10,361 nt of DNA from Ileibacterium sp. (lineage in GTDB: Bacteria > Bacillota_I > Bacilli_A > Erysipelotrichales > Erysipelotrichaceae). This document shows positions 1 to 6,227 of the stretch, piece after piece. Each line of letters opens with the position of its first letter. Positions within the stretch are counted from its first letter, which is position 1. The DNA is taken from assembly GCA_021443945.1 (NCBI GenBank), contig JABUSF010000006.1, positions 97,500 through 107,860 of the forward strand, in the 5' to 3' direction. The notes beneath the pieces were generated by a model, which was given only the letters and a program-made list of their open reading frames with translations, ran no database searches and had not been told where the DNA came from. The translations under genes and the position numbers were made by a program.

Positions 1-671
1 CGGGGATCCCTCTTGAGAACGTCGAGAACATATTCGTTGAAAGCTTCCTGCCTTTTTACATCCACCTTTCTGGAAAGGGGGGAGTCATCGATCTGTTTAG
101 CAGCTTTGACTTTTTCAATCAGTTCAGGAAGCTCTTTTTTAATCACTTCGAAGAATGCATCGTATTCTTTTTGATTCATGCCGGGTTCGAACTGCTCCAG
201 CATGAAATCATATTCTTTTCCCGGCTCATAACGGGGAGAATAGGTCATGGCTTTCAGGGTGTTGTTCACCGTTTTTTCCAGATAAGGACGGAAGATGCTG
301 TAGTCGCTTTTTTCCTTGGCTTCGTGCCAGTAGGTTCCAGCATCCAGACGGTCTTTGTTCATCTGCATGTAGAAATCCACAGGGATGGCTTCATCGTCTG
401 CCAGTTCCTTTAAGCGAAGCTGGACTTCCTTTTTTTCCAGACTTCCTTCCGGAAGCTGCTTTTCATATTCTTTAATTTTTGCGATGGTTTCCGGATTGCT
501 GCCAATCTTGAAGGCTTCTCTCTGGAGAATGGCCATGGCTTCATTGGCGATCAAAGCACCGTCCTTGGGGGCAACGGTATTCTGGTCGTTGTACATGGTG
601 CTGATGGCGTTGTTGTAAGCAAAAAGCGTATTCAGATAATCTTGATAAAATGGTTCAAATTTTAGTTTCAT
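1..671 (-). CDS. M32 (Taq-type) metallocarboxypeptidase, N-terminal part, cut by window edge
   Basis: Enzymes of this family remove single residues from peptide C-termini, normally in the cytoplasm, using a metal held by an HExxH motif. Only the first 223 residues are visible; the family is usually about 500 long, so the HExxH lies outside the window. The assignment rests on N-terminal family landmarks: a helical start with a short D-Q...P segment (about residues 29-38), a Y-W-H-E-A-K...D-Y-S-I-F-R-P-Y-L-E-K block (114-133), and Y-D-F-M-L-E-Q-F-E-P-G-M (154-165), matching the usual YDxLLDxYEPGM. The ATG at 669-671 is preceded by GAGGAGA (679-685) at good spacing. The usual W-D before the Q-T/P segment is replaced by Y-N-D here. 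It probably works with the peptide transporter and PepF encoded nearby, which is inference from context. The main alternative, an M3 peptidase, fits the EPGM block less well. Confidence 0.5.
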   Translation of the reverse strand, partial: MKLKFEPFYQDYLNTLFAYNNAISTMYNDQNTVAPKDGALIANEAMAILQREAFKIGSNPETIAKIKEYEKQLPEGSLEKKEVQLRLKELADDEAIPVDFYMQMNKDRLDAGTYWHEAKEKSDYSIFRPYLEKTVNNTLKAMTYSPRYEPGKEYDFMLEQFEPGMNQKEYDAFFEVIKKELPELIEKVKAAKQIDDSPLSRKVDVKRQEAFNEYVLDVLKRDP

Positions 672-691
672 TTTAGAATCTCCTCAACCGG

Positions 692-700
692 ATTTTACCA
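692..700 (-). promoter_or_regulatory. Possible extended -10 promoter for the M32 peptidase
   Basis: Read on the minus strand, TGG-TAAAAT resembles an extended -10 element about 20 bases upstream of the peptidase start codon. There is no convincing -35 (only T-rich sequence around 714-720), and the resulting leader would be only about 14 nt. It lies just downstream of the terminator of the small peptide unit, so the peptidase must either use a promoter here or depend on read-through. Weak candidate. Confidence 0.5.
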
Positions 701-723
701 TGTGTGCCCTTCCAGAAAAGGAT

Positions 724-747
724 AAAAAAAGCGATGCCATGCATCGC
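724..747 (-). terminator. Rho-independent terminator of the 32-residue peptide unit
   Basis: On the minus strand, GCGATGC-ATG-GCATCGC forms a perfect 7-bp stem (arms at 741-747 and 731-737) with a 3-nt loop, followed at once by seven T residues (730 down to 724). It lies 33 bases after the stop codon of the small reading frame and before the M32 peptidase. The T-tract is only on the minus-strand side, which sets the direction. Confidence 0.5.
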
Positions 748-779
748 GGGTCGTTATCGTCTTTCAATGTTTTGCAGTT

Positions 780-878
780 TTACCAGAGCTGTTTTGTTAA
801 TCTGTTGTAGACAACTGCATCATCCAGCCAAATAGAAGCACTGAAAGATGAAACTAAATTAAACAGTTTTTCGAACAT
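780..878 (-). CDS. Small peptide of unknown function (32 aa) with its own promoter, RBS and terminator
   Basis: This minus-strand frame encodes 32 residues from ATG (876-878) to TAA (780-782). It is supported by signals rather than homology. An AAGGAGAG ribosome binding site (884-891) has its AGGAG core 7 nt from the ATG. A near-consensus promoter lies upstream (919-947) and a clean hairpin terminator downstream (724-747), giving a predicted transcript of about 190 nt. Residues 2-18 could form an amphipathic helix, with F2, L5, F6, V9, F12 and I16 roughly on one side. A D-D pair follows at 19-20, then a basic end with R26 and K29, closing on W32. Net charge is about zero; there is no signal peptide and no clear membrane span. 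I do not recognise the family. It could be a regulatory or secreted peptide, a small membrane-surface protein, or a dual-function small RNA. That it is transcribed is likely; that it is translated is supported but unproven. Confidence 0.5.
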   Translation of the reverse strand: MFEKLFNLVSSFSASIWLDDAVVYNRLTKQLW

Positions 879-892
879 AATTTCTCTCCTTC

Positions 893-905
893 GGGGTTCA
901 GCCCC
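893..905 (-). promoter_or_regulatory. GGGG/CCCC hairpin in the 5' leader of the small peptide mRNA
   Basis: On the minus strand GGGG-CTGAA-CCCC can fold into a 4-bp GC-only hairpin, ending one base before the AAGGAGAG ribosome binding site. It starts about 7 nt from the predicted transcript start. Such a 5' hairpin may stabilise the transcript or affect ribosome access. The stem is short, so the call is tentative. Confidence 0.5.
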
Positions 906-918
906 TCTATCTGTCTGC

Positions 919-947
919 ATTATATAAAGGCTTTTTATGCCTCTCAA
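919..947 (-). promoter_or_regulatory. Near-consensus promoter of the 32-residue peptide unit
   Basis: Reading the minus strand, TTGAGA (-35, at 942-947) is separated by exactly 17 bases from TATAAT (-10, at 919-924). This is a full-consensus -10 with a 4/6 -35 at ideal spacing for the housekeeping sigma factor. Transcription would start near 912, leaving a leader of about 34 nt. The spacer contains AGGC-N7-GCCT, a small inverted repeat that could be an operator or simply chance. Confidence 0.5.
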
Positions 948-1051
948 CTCAAAAAACTGCTAATTTGAACAATACCACTGTTTATTAGTGATGTTTCATG
1001 ATTTGTAAATCCTGTAAGAAAAGGTTTCAGGTGTCTTTCTGTGGTGAACAA

Positions 1052-1066
1052 AATTTTCATAGAACA
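1052..1066 (+). promoter_or_regulatory. CodY-box-like site upstream of oppA
   Basis: The 15 bases match AATTTTCWGAAAATT at 11 of 15 positions, with the AATTTTCA half intact and the right half degenerate. It lies about 150 bp upstream of the oppA -35. CodY is known to repress opp genes in several Bacillota, but no CodY gene is in the window and the match alone is weak in AT-rich DNA. Confidence 0.5.
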
Positions 1067-1173
1067 TGAAACAGAATTTGTAAGGAAAAAAGCTAAAAAG
1101 ATGGTGAAAAGGCTTGCATTTGGCTTTACGTTTGGGAATCTGCCGTGTAAATTAGGGCAATCCGAATTGTGCG

Positions 1174-1183
1174 GGAAATTTCC
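1174..1183. promoter_or_regulatory. GGAAATTTCC palindrome upstream of oppA promoter
   Basis: A perfect 10-bp palindrome centred about 35 bp upstream of the oppA -35 hexamer, a common position for an activator or repressor half-site pair. No regulator can be named, and one such palindrome can occur by chance. Confidence 0.5.
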
Positions 1184-1212
1184 AAACTGTCGGAAAGTGT
1201 GGTGAAAATGCG

Positions 1213-1241
1213 TTGAAAATAACAAATACCGGCGCTATGAT
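1213..1241 (+). promoter_or_regulatory. oppA promoter
   Basis: TTGAAA (1213-1218) and TATGAT (1236-1241) are separated by 17 bases, each matching the housekeeping consensus at five of six positions. The predicted start is near 1248, giving a leader of about 38 nt that carries AGGAGG (1273-1278), 7 nt from the oppA ATG. Confidence 0.5.
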
Positions 1242-1285
1242 AAATCACAGATACGAAGTTACTTTTAAATCTAGGAGGAAAAATA

Positions 1286-3049
1286 ATGAATTCACGCAAA
1301 TGGATGGCGATTACAGCCTCCACTCTGATGGCTGCATCAACAATGTTTGGATGCTCATCCGGTTCCGGATCTGCTAAAAAAGATTCCGGCGATTCTTCTT
1401 CCGCTGCTTCCGGAAAACCATTAATCGTTGGAACTACTCAGGAACTGGCAGGAAGCTTCTCTCCCCTGTATGCTTCCACAGCATATGATCAGTGGGTAAC
1501 CAATCTGGTTTATCAGTCCATGATGAAATACAATTCTGATTCCAAACTGGAACTCGTCCTGCTGACAGAAGAACCAAAACTTGCAGATGACGGAATGTCC
1601 GTTACCTTCAAACTGAAATCCGGTCTGAAATTCTCTGATGGTTCTGATCTGGATGCCAACGACGTTAAATTCACCTTCACCCTGCTCGCTGATCCTGAAT
1701 ACGTTGGTCAGCTCAACGATGGAAGCTTCAACTTCATCGAAGGCTGGAATGAATATCAGAAAGGCGAGGCCGAAGAAGTATCCGGTATTGTAGTGGAAGA
1801 CCCAACAACCGTTACATTTAAATTTGCCACCGCAGATATCGACGCTGTGAACTCCATCGGTACATGGTGGATCATGTCCGATACACAGTTTGAGTATTCC
1901 AAAGGCAATCTTGGCGATTACAAAACAAAAGCTGAAGAAACACTGGGTTCCAATGCATACGTAGTGAAGAACTATGACAAATCTGCCGGTGCAGCTCTTG
2001 TGAAAAATGAAAACTTCGAAAACAAAGACAAATATCCAGTTGAACAGGTTGTTATTAAAACAATTGCAGCCGCTACTGAACTGGCAACTCTTGAAGCCGG
2101 CGACATCAACCTGCTTCCAGGTCTGATCGAAGCCGATATCATCGGTCCTGCTTCTGTAAATGAAAGCATCGGCTACAACAGCTACTTCCGTGCTGGTGAA
2201 GGTTATGTTGGCTTTAACTGCAAAGAAGGTCCATGCTCTGACGTTGCAGTCCGCAAAGCTCTGTCCTATGCAACGGACCGTGCAGGTTTCGTTGAAGCAT
2301 TCTACAAATTCCCTGAAGCTTCCGATGCTGTAAAAGATACAGGTCTTGGCTATGTTCCAACCGTATTCTGGTCTCCGGTTGCTACCACAATGGGTGACTA
2401 CACCACAGGCAAAGCTGATCTTGAAGGTCTGCAGACTTACGAATTTGATATCGAAAAAGCAAAACAGACTCTCGAAGATGCAGGCTGGAAAGTTGGTTCT
2501 GACGGAATCCGTGAAAAAGACGGTCAGAAACTTGAAATCCGCTTCCTGGCTACTGAAGGAAACTCTGTACTTGAAATGCTGATCCCAATGATCATGAAAG
2601 ACTGGAAAGAAATCGGCGTTGATCTGAAACAGAACACAGTTGACTTCAATACAATGATCGACACAGTCGGCGATCTGGACAATAAAGATGTGTCCGGATG
2701 GGATATCTTCTTCATGGCTACTGGATTTACGGGTCTGTCCAGCACAACAATGAACAACCTGCTTGGCTATCAGGGTACTGCTGAAGATCCAACTTACCAG
2801 GGTTCCAACTACACCCGCATTGTGGACGAAGATCTGAACAATGCTCTGAATGCTGGTAAAAATACAACTGATGAAGCAGCTTCCATCGAAGCTTACAAGA
2901 AAGCAATGGTTCGTGAATCCGAACTTGCTCCATATCTGCCAATGTACGGCAACCACTACTTTGACCTGTACAGCACCAGTGTTAAGAACCTGAAAACCGG
3001 TCCTGTATGCAACTGGTCCCAGGCTCTTGAAGGCGTAGTTGTTGAATAG
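1286..3049 (+). CDS. oppA: Oligopeptide-binding lipoprotein of an ABC transporter (SBP family 5)
   Basis: This is the extracellular receptor that captures peptides and hands them to the OppBC channel; in Gram-positives it is lipid-anchored to the outer face of the membrane. The 587 residues start with a basic N-terminus and hydrophobic stretch ending in the lipobox M-F-G-C, with Cys23 as the predicted lipidation site. A Ser/Gly/Lys linker follows (24-43), then the family-5 fold from the V-G-T-T-Q-E-L segment. V-R-K-A-L-S-Y-A-T-D-R in the middle matches the usual VRQALAYAIDR family motif. Length is normal for the family. The start is fixed by AGGAGG (1273-1278). It has its own promoter and is followed by a hairpin, an arrangement that commonly gives more binding protein than transporter. 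The exact ligand (oligopeptide, dipeptide or other) cannot be read from sequence; the neighbouring PepF favours peptides. Confidence 0.5.
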   Translation: MNSRKWMAITASTLMAASTMFGCSSGSGSAKKDSGDSSSAASGKPLIVGTTQELAGSFSPLYASTAYDQWVTNLVYQSMMKYNSDSKLELVLLTEEPKLADDGMSVTFKLKSGLKFSDGSDLDANDVKFTFTLLADPEYVGQLNDGSFNFIEGWNEYQKGEAEEVSGIVVEDPTTVTFKFATADIDAVNSIGTWWIMSDTQFEYSKGNLGDYKTKAEETLGSNAYVVKNYDKSAGAALVKNENFENKDKYPVEQVVIKTIAAATELATLEAGDINLLPGLIEADIIGPASVNESIGYNSYFRAGEGYVGFNCKEGPCSDVAVRKALSYATDRAGFVEAFYKFPEASDAVKDTGLGYVPTVFWSPVATTMGDYTTGKADLEGLQTYEFDIEKAKQTLEDAGWKVGSDGIREKDGQKLEIRFLATEGNSVLEMLIPMIMKDWKEIGVDLKQNTVDFNTMIDTVGDLDNKDVSGWDIFFMATGFTGLSSTTMNNLLGYQGTAEDPTYQGSNYTRIVDEDLNNALNAGKNTTDEAASIEAYKKAMVRESELAPYLPMYGNHYFDLYSTSVKNLKTGPVCNWSQALEGVVVE

Positions 3050-3070
3050 TCAAAATTAGGAGTAATCACT

Positions 3071-3095
3071 AAGAGGCGCGATTAGCGCCTCTTTT
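3071..3095 (+). terminator. Terminator or mRNA-stabilising hairpin between oppA and oppB
   Basis: AAGAGGCGC-GATTA-GCGCCTCTT forms a perfect 9-bp stem (3071-3079 with 3085-3093) and a 5-nt loop. The T-run is short and interrupted (TTTT-CG-TTT, counting the stem's last two T residues), so termination may be partial. This would let some transcripts continue into oppBCDF while protecting the oppA 3' end. Confidence 0.5.
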
Positions 3096-3137
3096 CGTTT
3101 ATAACGATCTTAGGATTATTTTTGAAATCAAATTGAA

Positions 3138-3152
3138 AGTTTTATGAAAATA
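3138..3152 (+). promoter_or_regulatory. CodY-box-like site upstream of oppB
   Basis: The 15 bases match AATTTTCWGAAAATT at 12 of 15 positions; mismatches are at positions 2, 7 and 15. The site is about 90 bp upstream of the oppB -10. Suggestive only, because the surrounding DNA is AT-rich. Confidence 0.5.
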
Positions 3153-3172
3153 AGCACAATCTTCCTTGAAAA

Positions 3173-3209
3173 TGAAAACATTCGTTTTTCTTTTGCGAAA
3201 CAGTTTTCA
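3173..3209. repeat. Imperfect inverted repeat upstream of oppB promoter
   Basis: TGAAAAC (3173-3179) pairs with GTTTTCA (3203-3209), and inside it TTCG (3181-3184) pairs with CGAA (3196-3199), leaving an 11-nt T-rich centre. The element ends about 30 bp before the oppB -10, so it sits where an operator would block or assist RNA polymerase. It is not followed by a T-run, so it is unlikely to be a terminator. Confidence 0.5.
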
Positions 3210-3239
3210 AAAACGGTCATTTTGTGTAATTTATTTGAA

Positions 3240-3248
3240 TGTTATAAT
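3240..3248 (+). promoter_or_regulatory. Extended -10 promoter of oppBCDF
   Basis: TG-T-TATAAT is a consensus extended -10 element. No good -35 is present at standard spacing (only T-rich sequence around 3220-3227), which extended -10 promoters tolerate. Transcription would start near 3255, leaving a leader of about 28 nt with AGGGGG (3269-3274) ahead of the oppB ATG. Confidence 0.5.
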
Positions 3249-3282
3249 AATTGAGTTCAAAGCAGGATAGGGGGAAAATTCA

Positions 3283-4266
3283 ATGTTGAAGTATATCTGC
3301 AAAAGACTTTTAGCCTCGATCCCGGTACTTATCGTTATATCCATGATCATTTTTGGTGTTGTAAAAGCAATGCCAGGTGATGAAGTTACCGCCTATTTAG
3401 GGCCAGGTAGCAAAGCAACTGCTGAAATTAAGGAAGAAGCGCGTGAAAAGCTTGGATTGAACAAATCCATTCCTGAGCAGTATGTACTTTGGGTTGGACG
3501 TGTTGTAACCGGTGATTTGGGTACATCTGTCGCTCTGAAAAAGCCAGTAGGGCAAATTATTTCCGACTATGTCTGGAATACCTTCCTGCTGAATGCTGTT
3601 TCTCTGGTGGTGGCTCTTATATTTGCCATCCCGATCGGCATACGGCAGGCGGTGAAGAAGGGATCACTGGAGGATAACTTCTGGACGGTATTCTCATTAA
3701 TGGGAATTTCTGTTCCAACGTTCTTCTTCGGATTGCTGCTGATTTTCTTCATTGGCCAGAATGTCAGCTGGCTGCCAATTTCGGGCATGCGTGACACAAT
3801 GCTCGCATCCTTTGGGTATGACAGCATCTTCCAGGAAATTGGAGATGTTGCCGTCCACATGATTCTGCCGACCATCGTATTGGCATTCGGGTCTTTCGCC
3901 ACATTCTCCCGTTATGTCAGAAACTCCATGGTGGAAGTTATCAACATGGACTATGTCCGTACGGCAAGAGCCAAAGGTTTGAAAGAAAAAACAATTATTT
4001 ACAAACATGCATTTAAAAATGCTTTGATTCCTCTGGTAACACTGCTGGGTCTTTATATCCCCTCTTTGTTCTCCGGTGCCGTTATTCTGGAAACTGTATT
4101 CGTATGGCCTGGAATCGGTAAAATTTTGATTGATGCTATTAACCAGCGTGATTCTTCTCTGGTTAATGCGTGTCTGCTTTTCTCTGCAGTGCTGATGATT
4201 TTGGGCAACCTGCTCTCAGACGTCTGCTACTCCGTTGTGGATCCGCGCGTAAAAGTCGATGGATAA
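3283..4266 (+). CDS. oppB: Oligopeptide ABC transporter permease, OppB type
   Basis: One of two membrane subunits forming the peptide channel. The 327 residues have the OppB plan: an N-terminal R-L-L-x-S-I-P-V-L helix (about 9-30) followed by P-G-D (31-33), a 65-70-residue outer loop, then helices near 100-122, 137-160, 190-208, 246-272 and 290-315. The cytoplasmic EAA-type coupling loop, Y-V-R-T-A-R-A-K-G-L...A-L-I-P (224-250), docks onto the ATPases. The C-terminus carries the characteristic V-D-P-R-V-K (319-324). Length is typical. The ATG at 3283 follows AGGGGG at suitable spacing. The next gene starts 15 bases after its stop, so oppB and oppC are cotranscribed. OppB/DppB distinction by substrate is not possible here. 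Confidence 0.5.
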   Translation: MLKYICKRLLASIPVLIVISMIIFGVVKAMPGDEVTAYLGPGSKATAEIKEEAREKLGLNKSIPEQYVLWVGRVVTGDLGTSVALKKPVGQIISDYVWNTFLLNAVSLVVALIFAIPIGIRQAVKKGSLEDNFWTVFSLMGISVPTFFFGLLLIFFIGQNVSWLPISGMRDTMLASFGYDSIFQEIGDVAVHMILPTIVLAFGSFATFSRYVRNSMVEVINMDYVRTARAKGLKEKTIIYKHAFKNALIPLVTLLGLYIPSLFSGAVILETVFVWPGIGKILIDAINQRDSSLVNACLLFSAVLMILGNLLSDVCYSVVDPRVKVDG

Positions 4267-4281
4267 TTGGAAGGGGATACT

Positions 4282-5202
4282 ATGGAAGATAATAAAAAGA
4301 AACCTGCTTCCGCACCTGTAACGGAAGAGAAAATTGAGTCTGTAGGTCCTTGGACCATAGCCTGGCGCAAATTCCGTGCCAACCGTGTCGCTATGATCGG
4401 TCTGATCGTCTTTGTGCTGATTATTCTGGCTGTCTTGTTTGTCCCCATGATGATGGGCATCAACGTAACAGACTATGAACTGAACAATATGAACGCAGCT
4501 CCAAGCTCTGCACACTGGCTTGGAACAGATGCTCAGGGACGTGACTGTCTGTACCGTCTGTTCCTTGGCGGACGCATCTCCATTATGGTTGGATTAATTG
4601 CTGCTATTCTGACCGTTGTACTGGGATGCCTGGTGGGCGGTATTGCCGGCTACTACGGCGGTCTTGTAGACAACCTGCTGATGCGTTTTTCTGAAATCGT
4701 ATACTCTCTGCCATTCACACCTATGATTATTGCCATTGCATCTGTCATGCTGTGGGTGCCGCAGAACCAGAAGATGTACACCGTTGCTTTCCTGATTGGT
4801 GCACTTTCCTGGCCTGGCCTGGCCCGTCTGGTCCGTGGTCAGATTCTGACTTTAAGAGAACAGGAATTCATGCAGGCCTGCGAAGCCCTTGGATTCTCTG
4901 ACTTTTCTAAAATTACAAAACATCTGCTGCCAAACGTAATCTCTCTGGTTATCGTAAACGCAACCCTGCAGATGGCTTCCGCTGTATTAACCGAAGCCGG
5001 ACTTTCCTTCCTTGGTATGGGTGTAATGGCTCCAACACCAAGCTGGGGAAACCTGATGAACCTTGCCAGAAACGGACAGGTATTCAAAAACTATCCATGG
5101 CAGTGGCTCCCGGCAGGTATTATGTGTCTGCTCACAGTTGTATCCATCAACCTGATTGGTGAAGGACTCCGTGACGCATTCGATCCAAAAGAAATTCAAT
5201 AG
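4282..5202 (+). CDS. oppC: Oligopeptide ABC transporter permease, OppC type
   Basis: The second channel subunit. I start it at ATG 4282 because AAGGGG (4271-4276) sits 5 nt upstream; an in-frame TTG at 4267 would add five residues but lacks a site. The resulting 306 residues begin with a charged cytoplasmic tail (1-27), then the OppC N-terminal helix (about 36-58). The strong OppC signature G-T-D-A-Q-G-R-D...G-G-R-I-S-I-M-V-G (81-104) follows. Further helices lie at about 101-125, 140-158, 166-183, 220-245 and 276-295. The EAA loop, A-C-E-A-L-G-F...H-L-L-P-N (199-218), contacts the ATPases. The C-terminal L-R-D-A-F-D-P-K (296-303) is typical. The stop codon overlaps the ribosome binding site of oppD, indicating tight cotranscription. 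Confidence 0.5.
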   Translation: MEDNKKKPASAPVTEEKIESVGPWTIAWRKFRANRVAMIGLIVFVLIILAVLFVPMMMGINVTDYELNNMNAAPSSAHWLGTDAQGRDCLYRLFLGGRISIMVGLIAAILTVVLGCLVGGIAGYYGGLVDNLLMRFSEIVYSLPFTPMIIAIASVMLWVPQNQKMYTVAFLIGALSWPGLARLVRGQILTLREQEFMQACEALGFSDFSKITKHLLPNVISLVIVNATLQMASAVLTEAGLSFLGMGVMAPTPSWGNLMNLARNGQVFKNYPWQWLPAGIMCLLTVVSINLIGEGLRDAFDPKEIQ

Positions 5203-5210
5203 GAGAAGAC

Positions 5211-6227
5211 ATGCAGGAAAATAAAGAAAAGAAAAAAATTCTGGACGTGGAAAATCTGCGGGTCTATTTCCATACGAAACGCGGAGATTCCAAAGCTGTT
5301 GACGGCAACAACTTCCAGATGTACGAAAATGAAACTCTTGCCATTGTAGGTGAATCCGGATGCGGGAAATCTGTAACGGCCATGTCCATTCTGGGACTGG
5401 TTGCGGATCCGGGCGAAATCATGCCGGGAAGCAAAATTCACTACACTGGAAACAATATGGATGTGGAGCTGACACAGGCCAGCGACTCTGAAATCAGAGG
5501 CGTGCGCGGTAATGAAATTTCCATGATCTTTCAGGAACCAATGACATCTCTGAATCCAGTATTTACCATTGGTGATCAGATTATTGAAAACATCACCATT
5601 CATGAAAACATCTCTAAAGAAGAAGCAAGAAAAAGAACCATCGAGCTTCTCGGACAGGTCGGTATCTCCAGACCGGAACAGGTTATTGACAACTATCCGT
5701 TCCAACTGTCCGGAGGTATGTGCCAGCGTGTAATGATTGCAATGGCCCTGTCCTGCAACCCGAAGCTGCTGATTGCGGACGAACCAACCACCGCTCTGGA
5801 TGTAACCATCCAGGCTCAGATTCTGATGCTGATGAACAAGCTGAAGGAAGAAACCGGAACCTCTATTATGCTGATCACGCATGACCTTGGCGTTGTCGCC
5901 CAGGTTGCTGACCGTGTCAATGTTATGTATGCCGGCAAGGTTGTTGAAAGCGCTGATGTCCGCGAACTGTTCAAGAACCCGAAACATCCATATACCATCG
6001 GTCTGATGACTTCCATGCCGTCTCTGGCAGAAGAAGGAGAAAGACTGAATGTCATCGAAGGTTCCGTACCAAACCCTCTGTATCTGCCAAAAGGATGCTA
6101 CTTTGCAGACCGCTGCAAAAACTGCATGGAAGTATGCCGTGAAAAACAGCCCGTGTACAGAGACCTTGGAAACAACCATAAAGTGGCCTGCCACTTGTTT
6201 GATGAACAGAAAGAAGGGGAAGAATAA
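5211..6227 (+). CDS. oppD: Oligopeptide ABC transporter ATP-binding protein, OppD type
   Basis: One half of the ATPase pair that powers peptide import at the inner membrane face. In 338 residues it shows Walker A GESGCGKS (47-54), Q-loop Q108, signature L-S-G-G-M (166-170), Walker B L-L-I-A-D-E (186-191), D-loop and switch His224. The C-terminal peptide-transporter extension has cysteines C296, C302, C309 and C327, the set that binds a [4Fe-4S] cluster in characterised OppD/DppD proteins. C305 is an additional cysteine inside that motif. The order upstream of the oppF-type gene and the L-S-G-G-M signature (FSGGQ in the partner) support D rather than F. AGGAGA (5201-5206) overlaps the oppC stop. 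Its own TAA shares one base with the oppF ATG, suggesting coupled translation for equal dosage. Confidence 0.5.
   Translation: MQENKEKKKILDVENLRVYFHTKRGDSKAVDGNNFQMYENETLAIVGESGCGKSVTAMSILGLVADPGEIMPGSKIHYTGNNMDVELTQASDSEIRGVRGNEISMIFQEPMTSLNPVFTIGDQIIENITIHENISKEEARKRTIELLGQVGISRPEQVIDNYPFQLSGGMCQRVMIAMALSCNPKLLIADEPTTALDVTIQAQILMLMNKLKEETGTSIMLITHDLGVVAQVADRVNVMYAGKVVESADVRELFKNPKHPYTIGLMTSMPSLAEEGERLNVIEGSVPNPLYLPKGCYFADRCKNCMEVCREKQPVYRDLGNNHKVACHLFDEQKEGEE

Larger units (their letters stand above)
948..1212. other. Intergenic control region between divergent units, no gene seen
   Basis: This AT-rich gap lies between the -35 elements of two divergent promoters (small peptide leftward, oppA rightward). 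I see no convincing gene: the frames crossing it lack ribosome binding sites and overlap promoter elements. It holds a 9-bp inverted repeat, TGTTTCATG (992-1000) and CATGAAACA (1065-1073), arms 64 bases apart; three copies of TGGTGAA (1042, 1102, 1200); a CodY-box-like site; and a 10-bp palindrome. The length exceeds what two promoters need, consistent with regulator binding or an unrecognised RNA. Confidence 0.5.

Noticed and set aside
171..618. Two plus-strand frames of about 80 codons at the left edge
   Set aside because: They are antisense to the M32 peptidase, which has matching family motifs, a ribosome binding site and continuous reading to the window edge.
876..947. Riboswitch in the leader of the small peptide unit
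   Set aside because: The leader is only about 34 nt with one 4-bp hairpin; no known riboswitch core can be fitted.
944..1225. 93-codon minus-strand frame in the gap before oppA
   Set aside because: It begins with TTG, has no ribosome binding site, overlaps the oppA promoter at one end and the small peptide promoter at the other, and its composition looks like translated AT-rich spacer.
1421..2956. 511-codon open frame on the minus strand opposite oppA
   Set aside because: It is a shadow of the strongly biased codon use of oppA. The product is Phe/Cys/His-rich with no domain sense, has no ribosome binding site, and the opposite strand encodes a clear family-5 binding protein.
4267..4281. TTG start five codons upstream of the chosen oppC start
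   Set aside because: The AAGGGG ribosome binding site lies inside this extension and is correctly spaced for the ATG at 4282.
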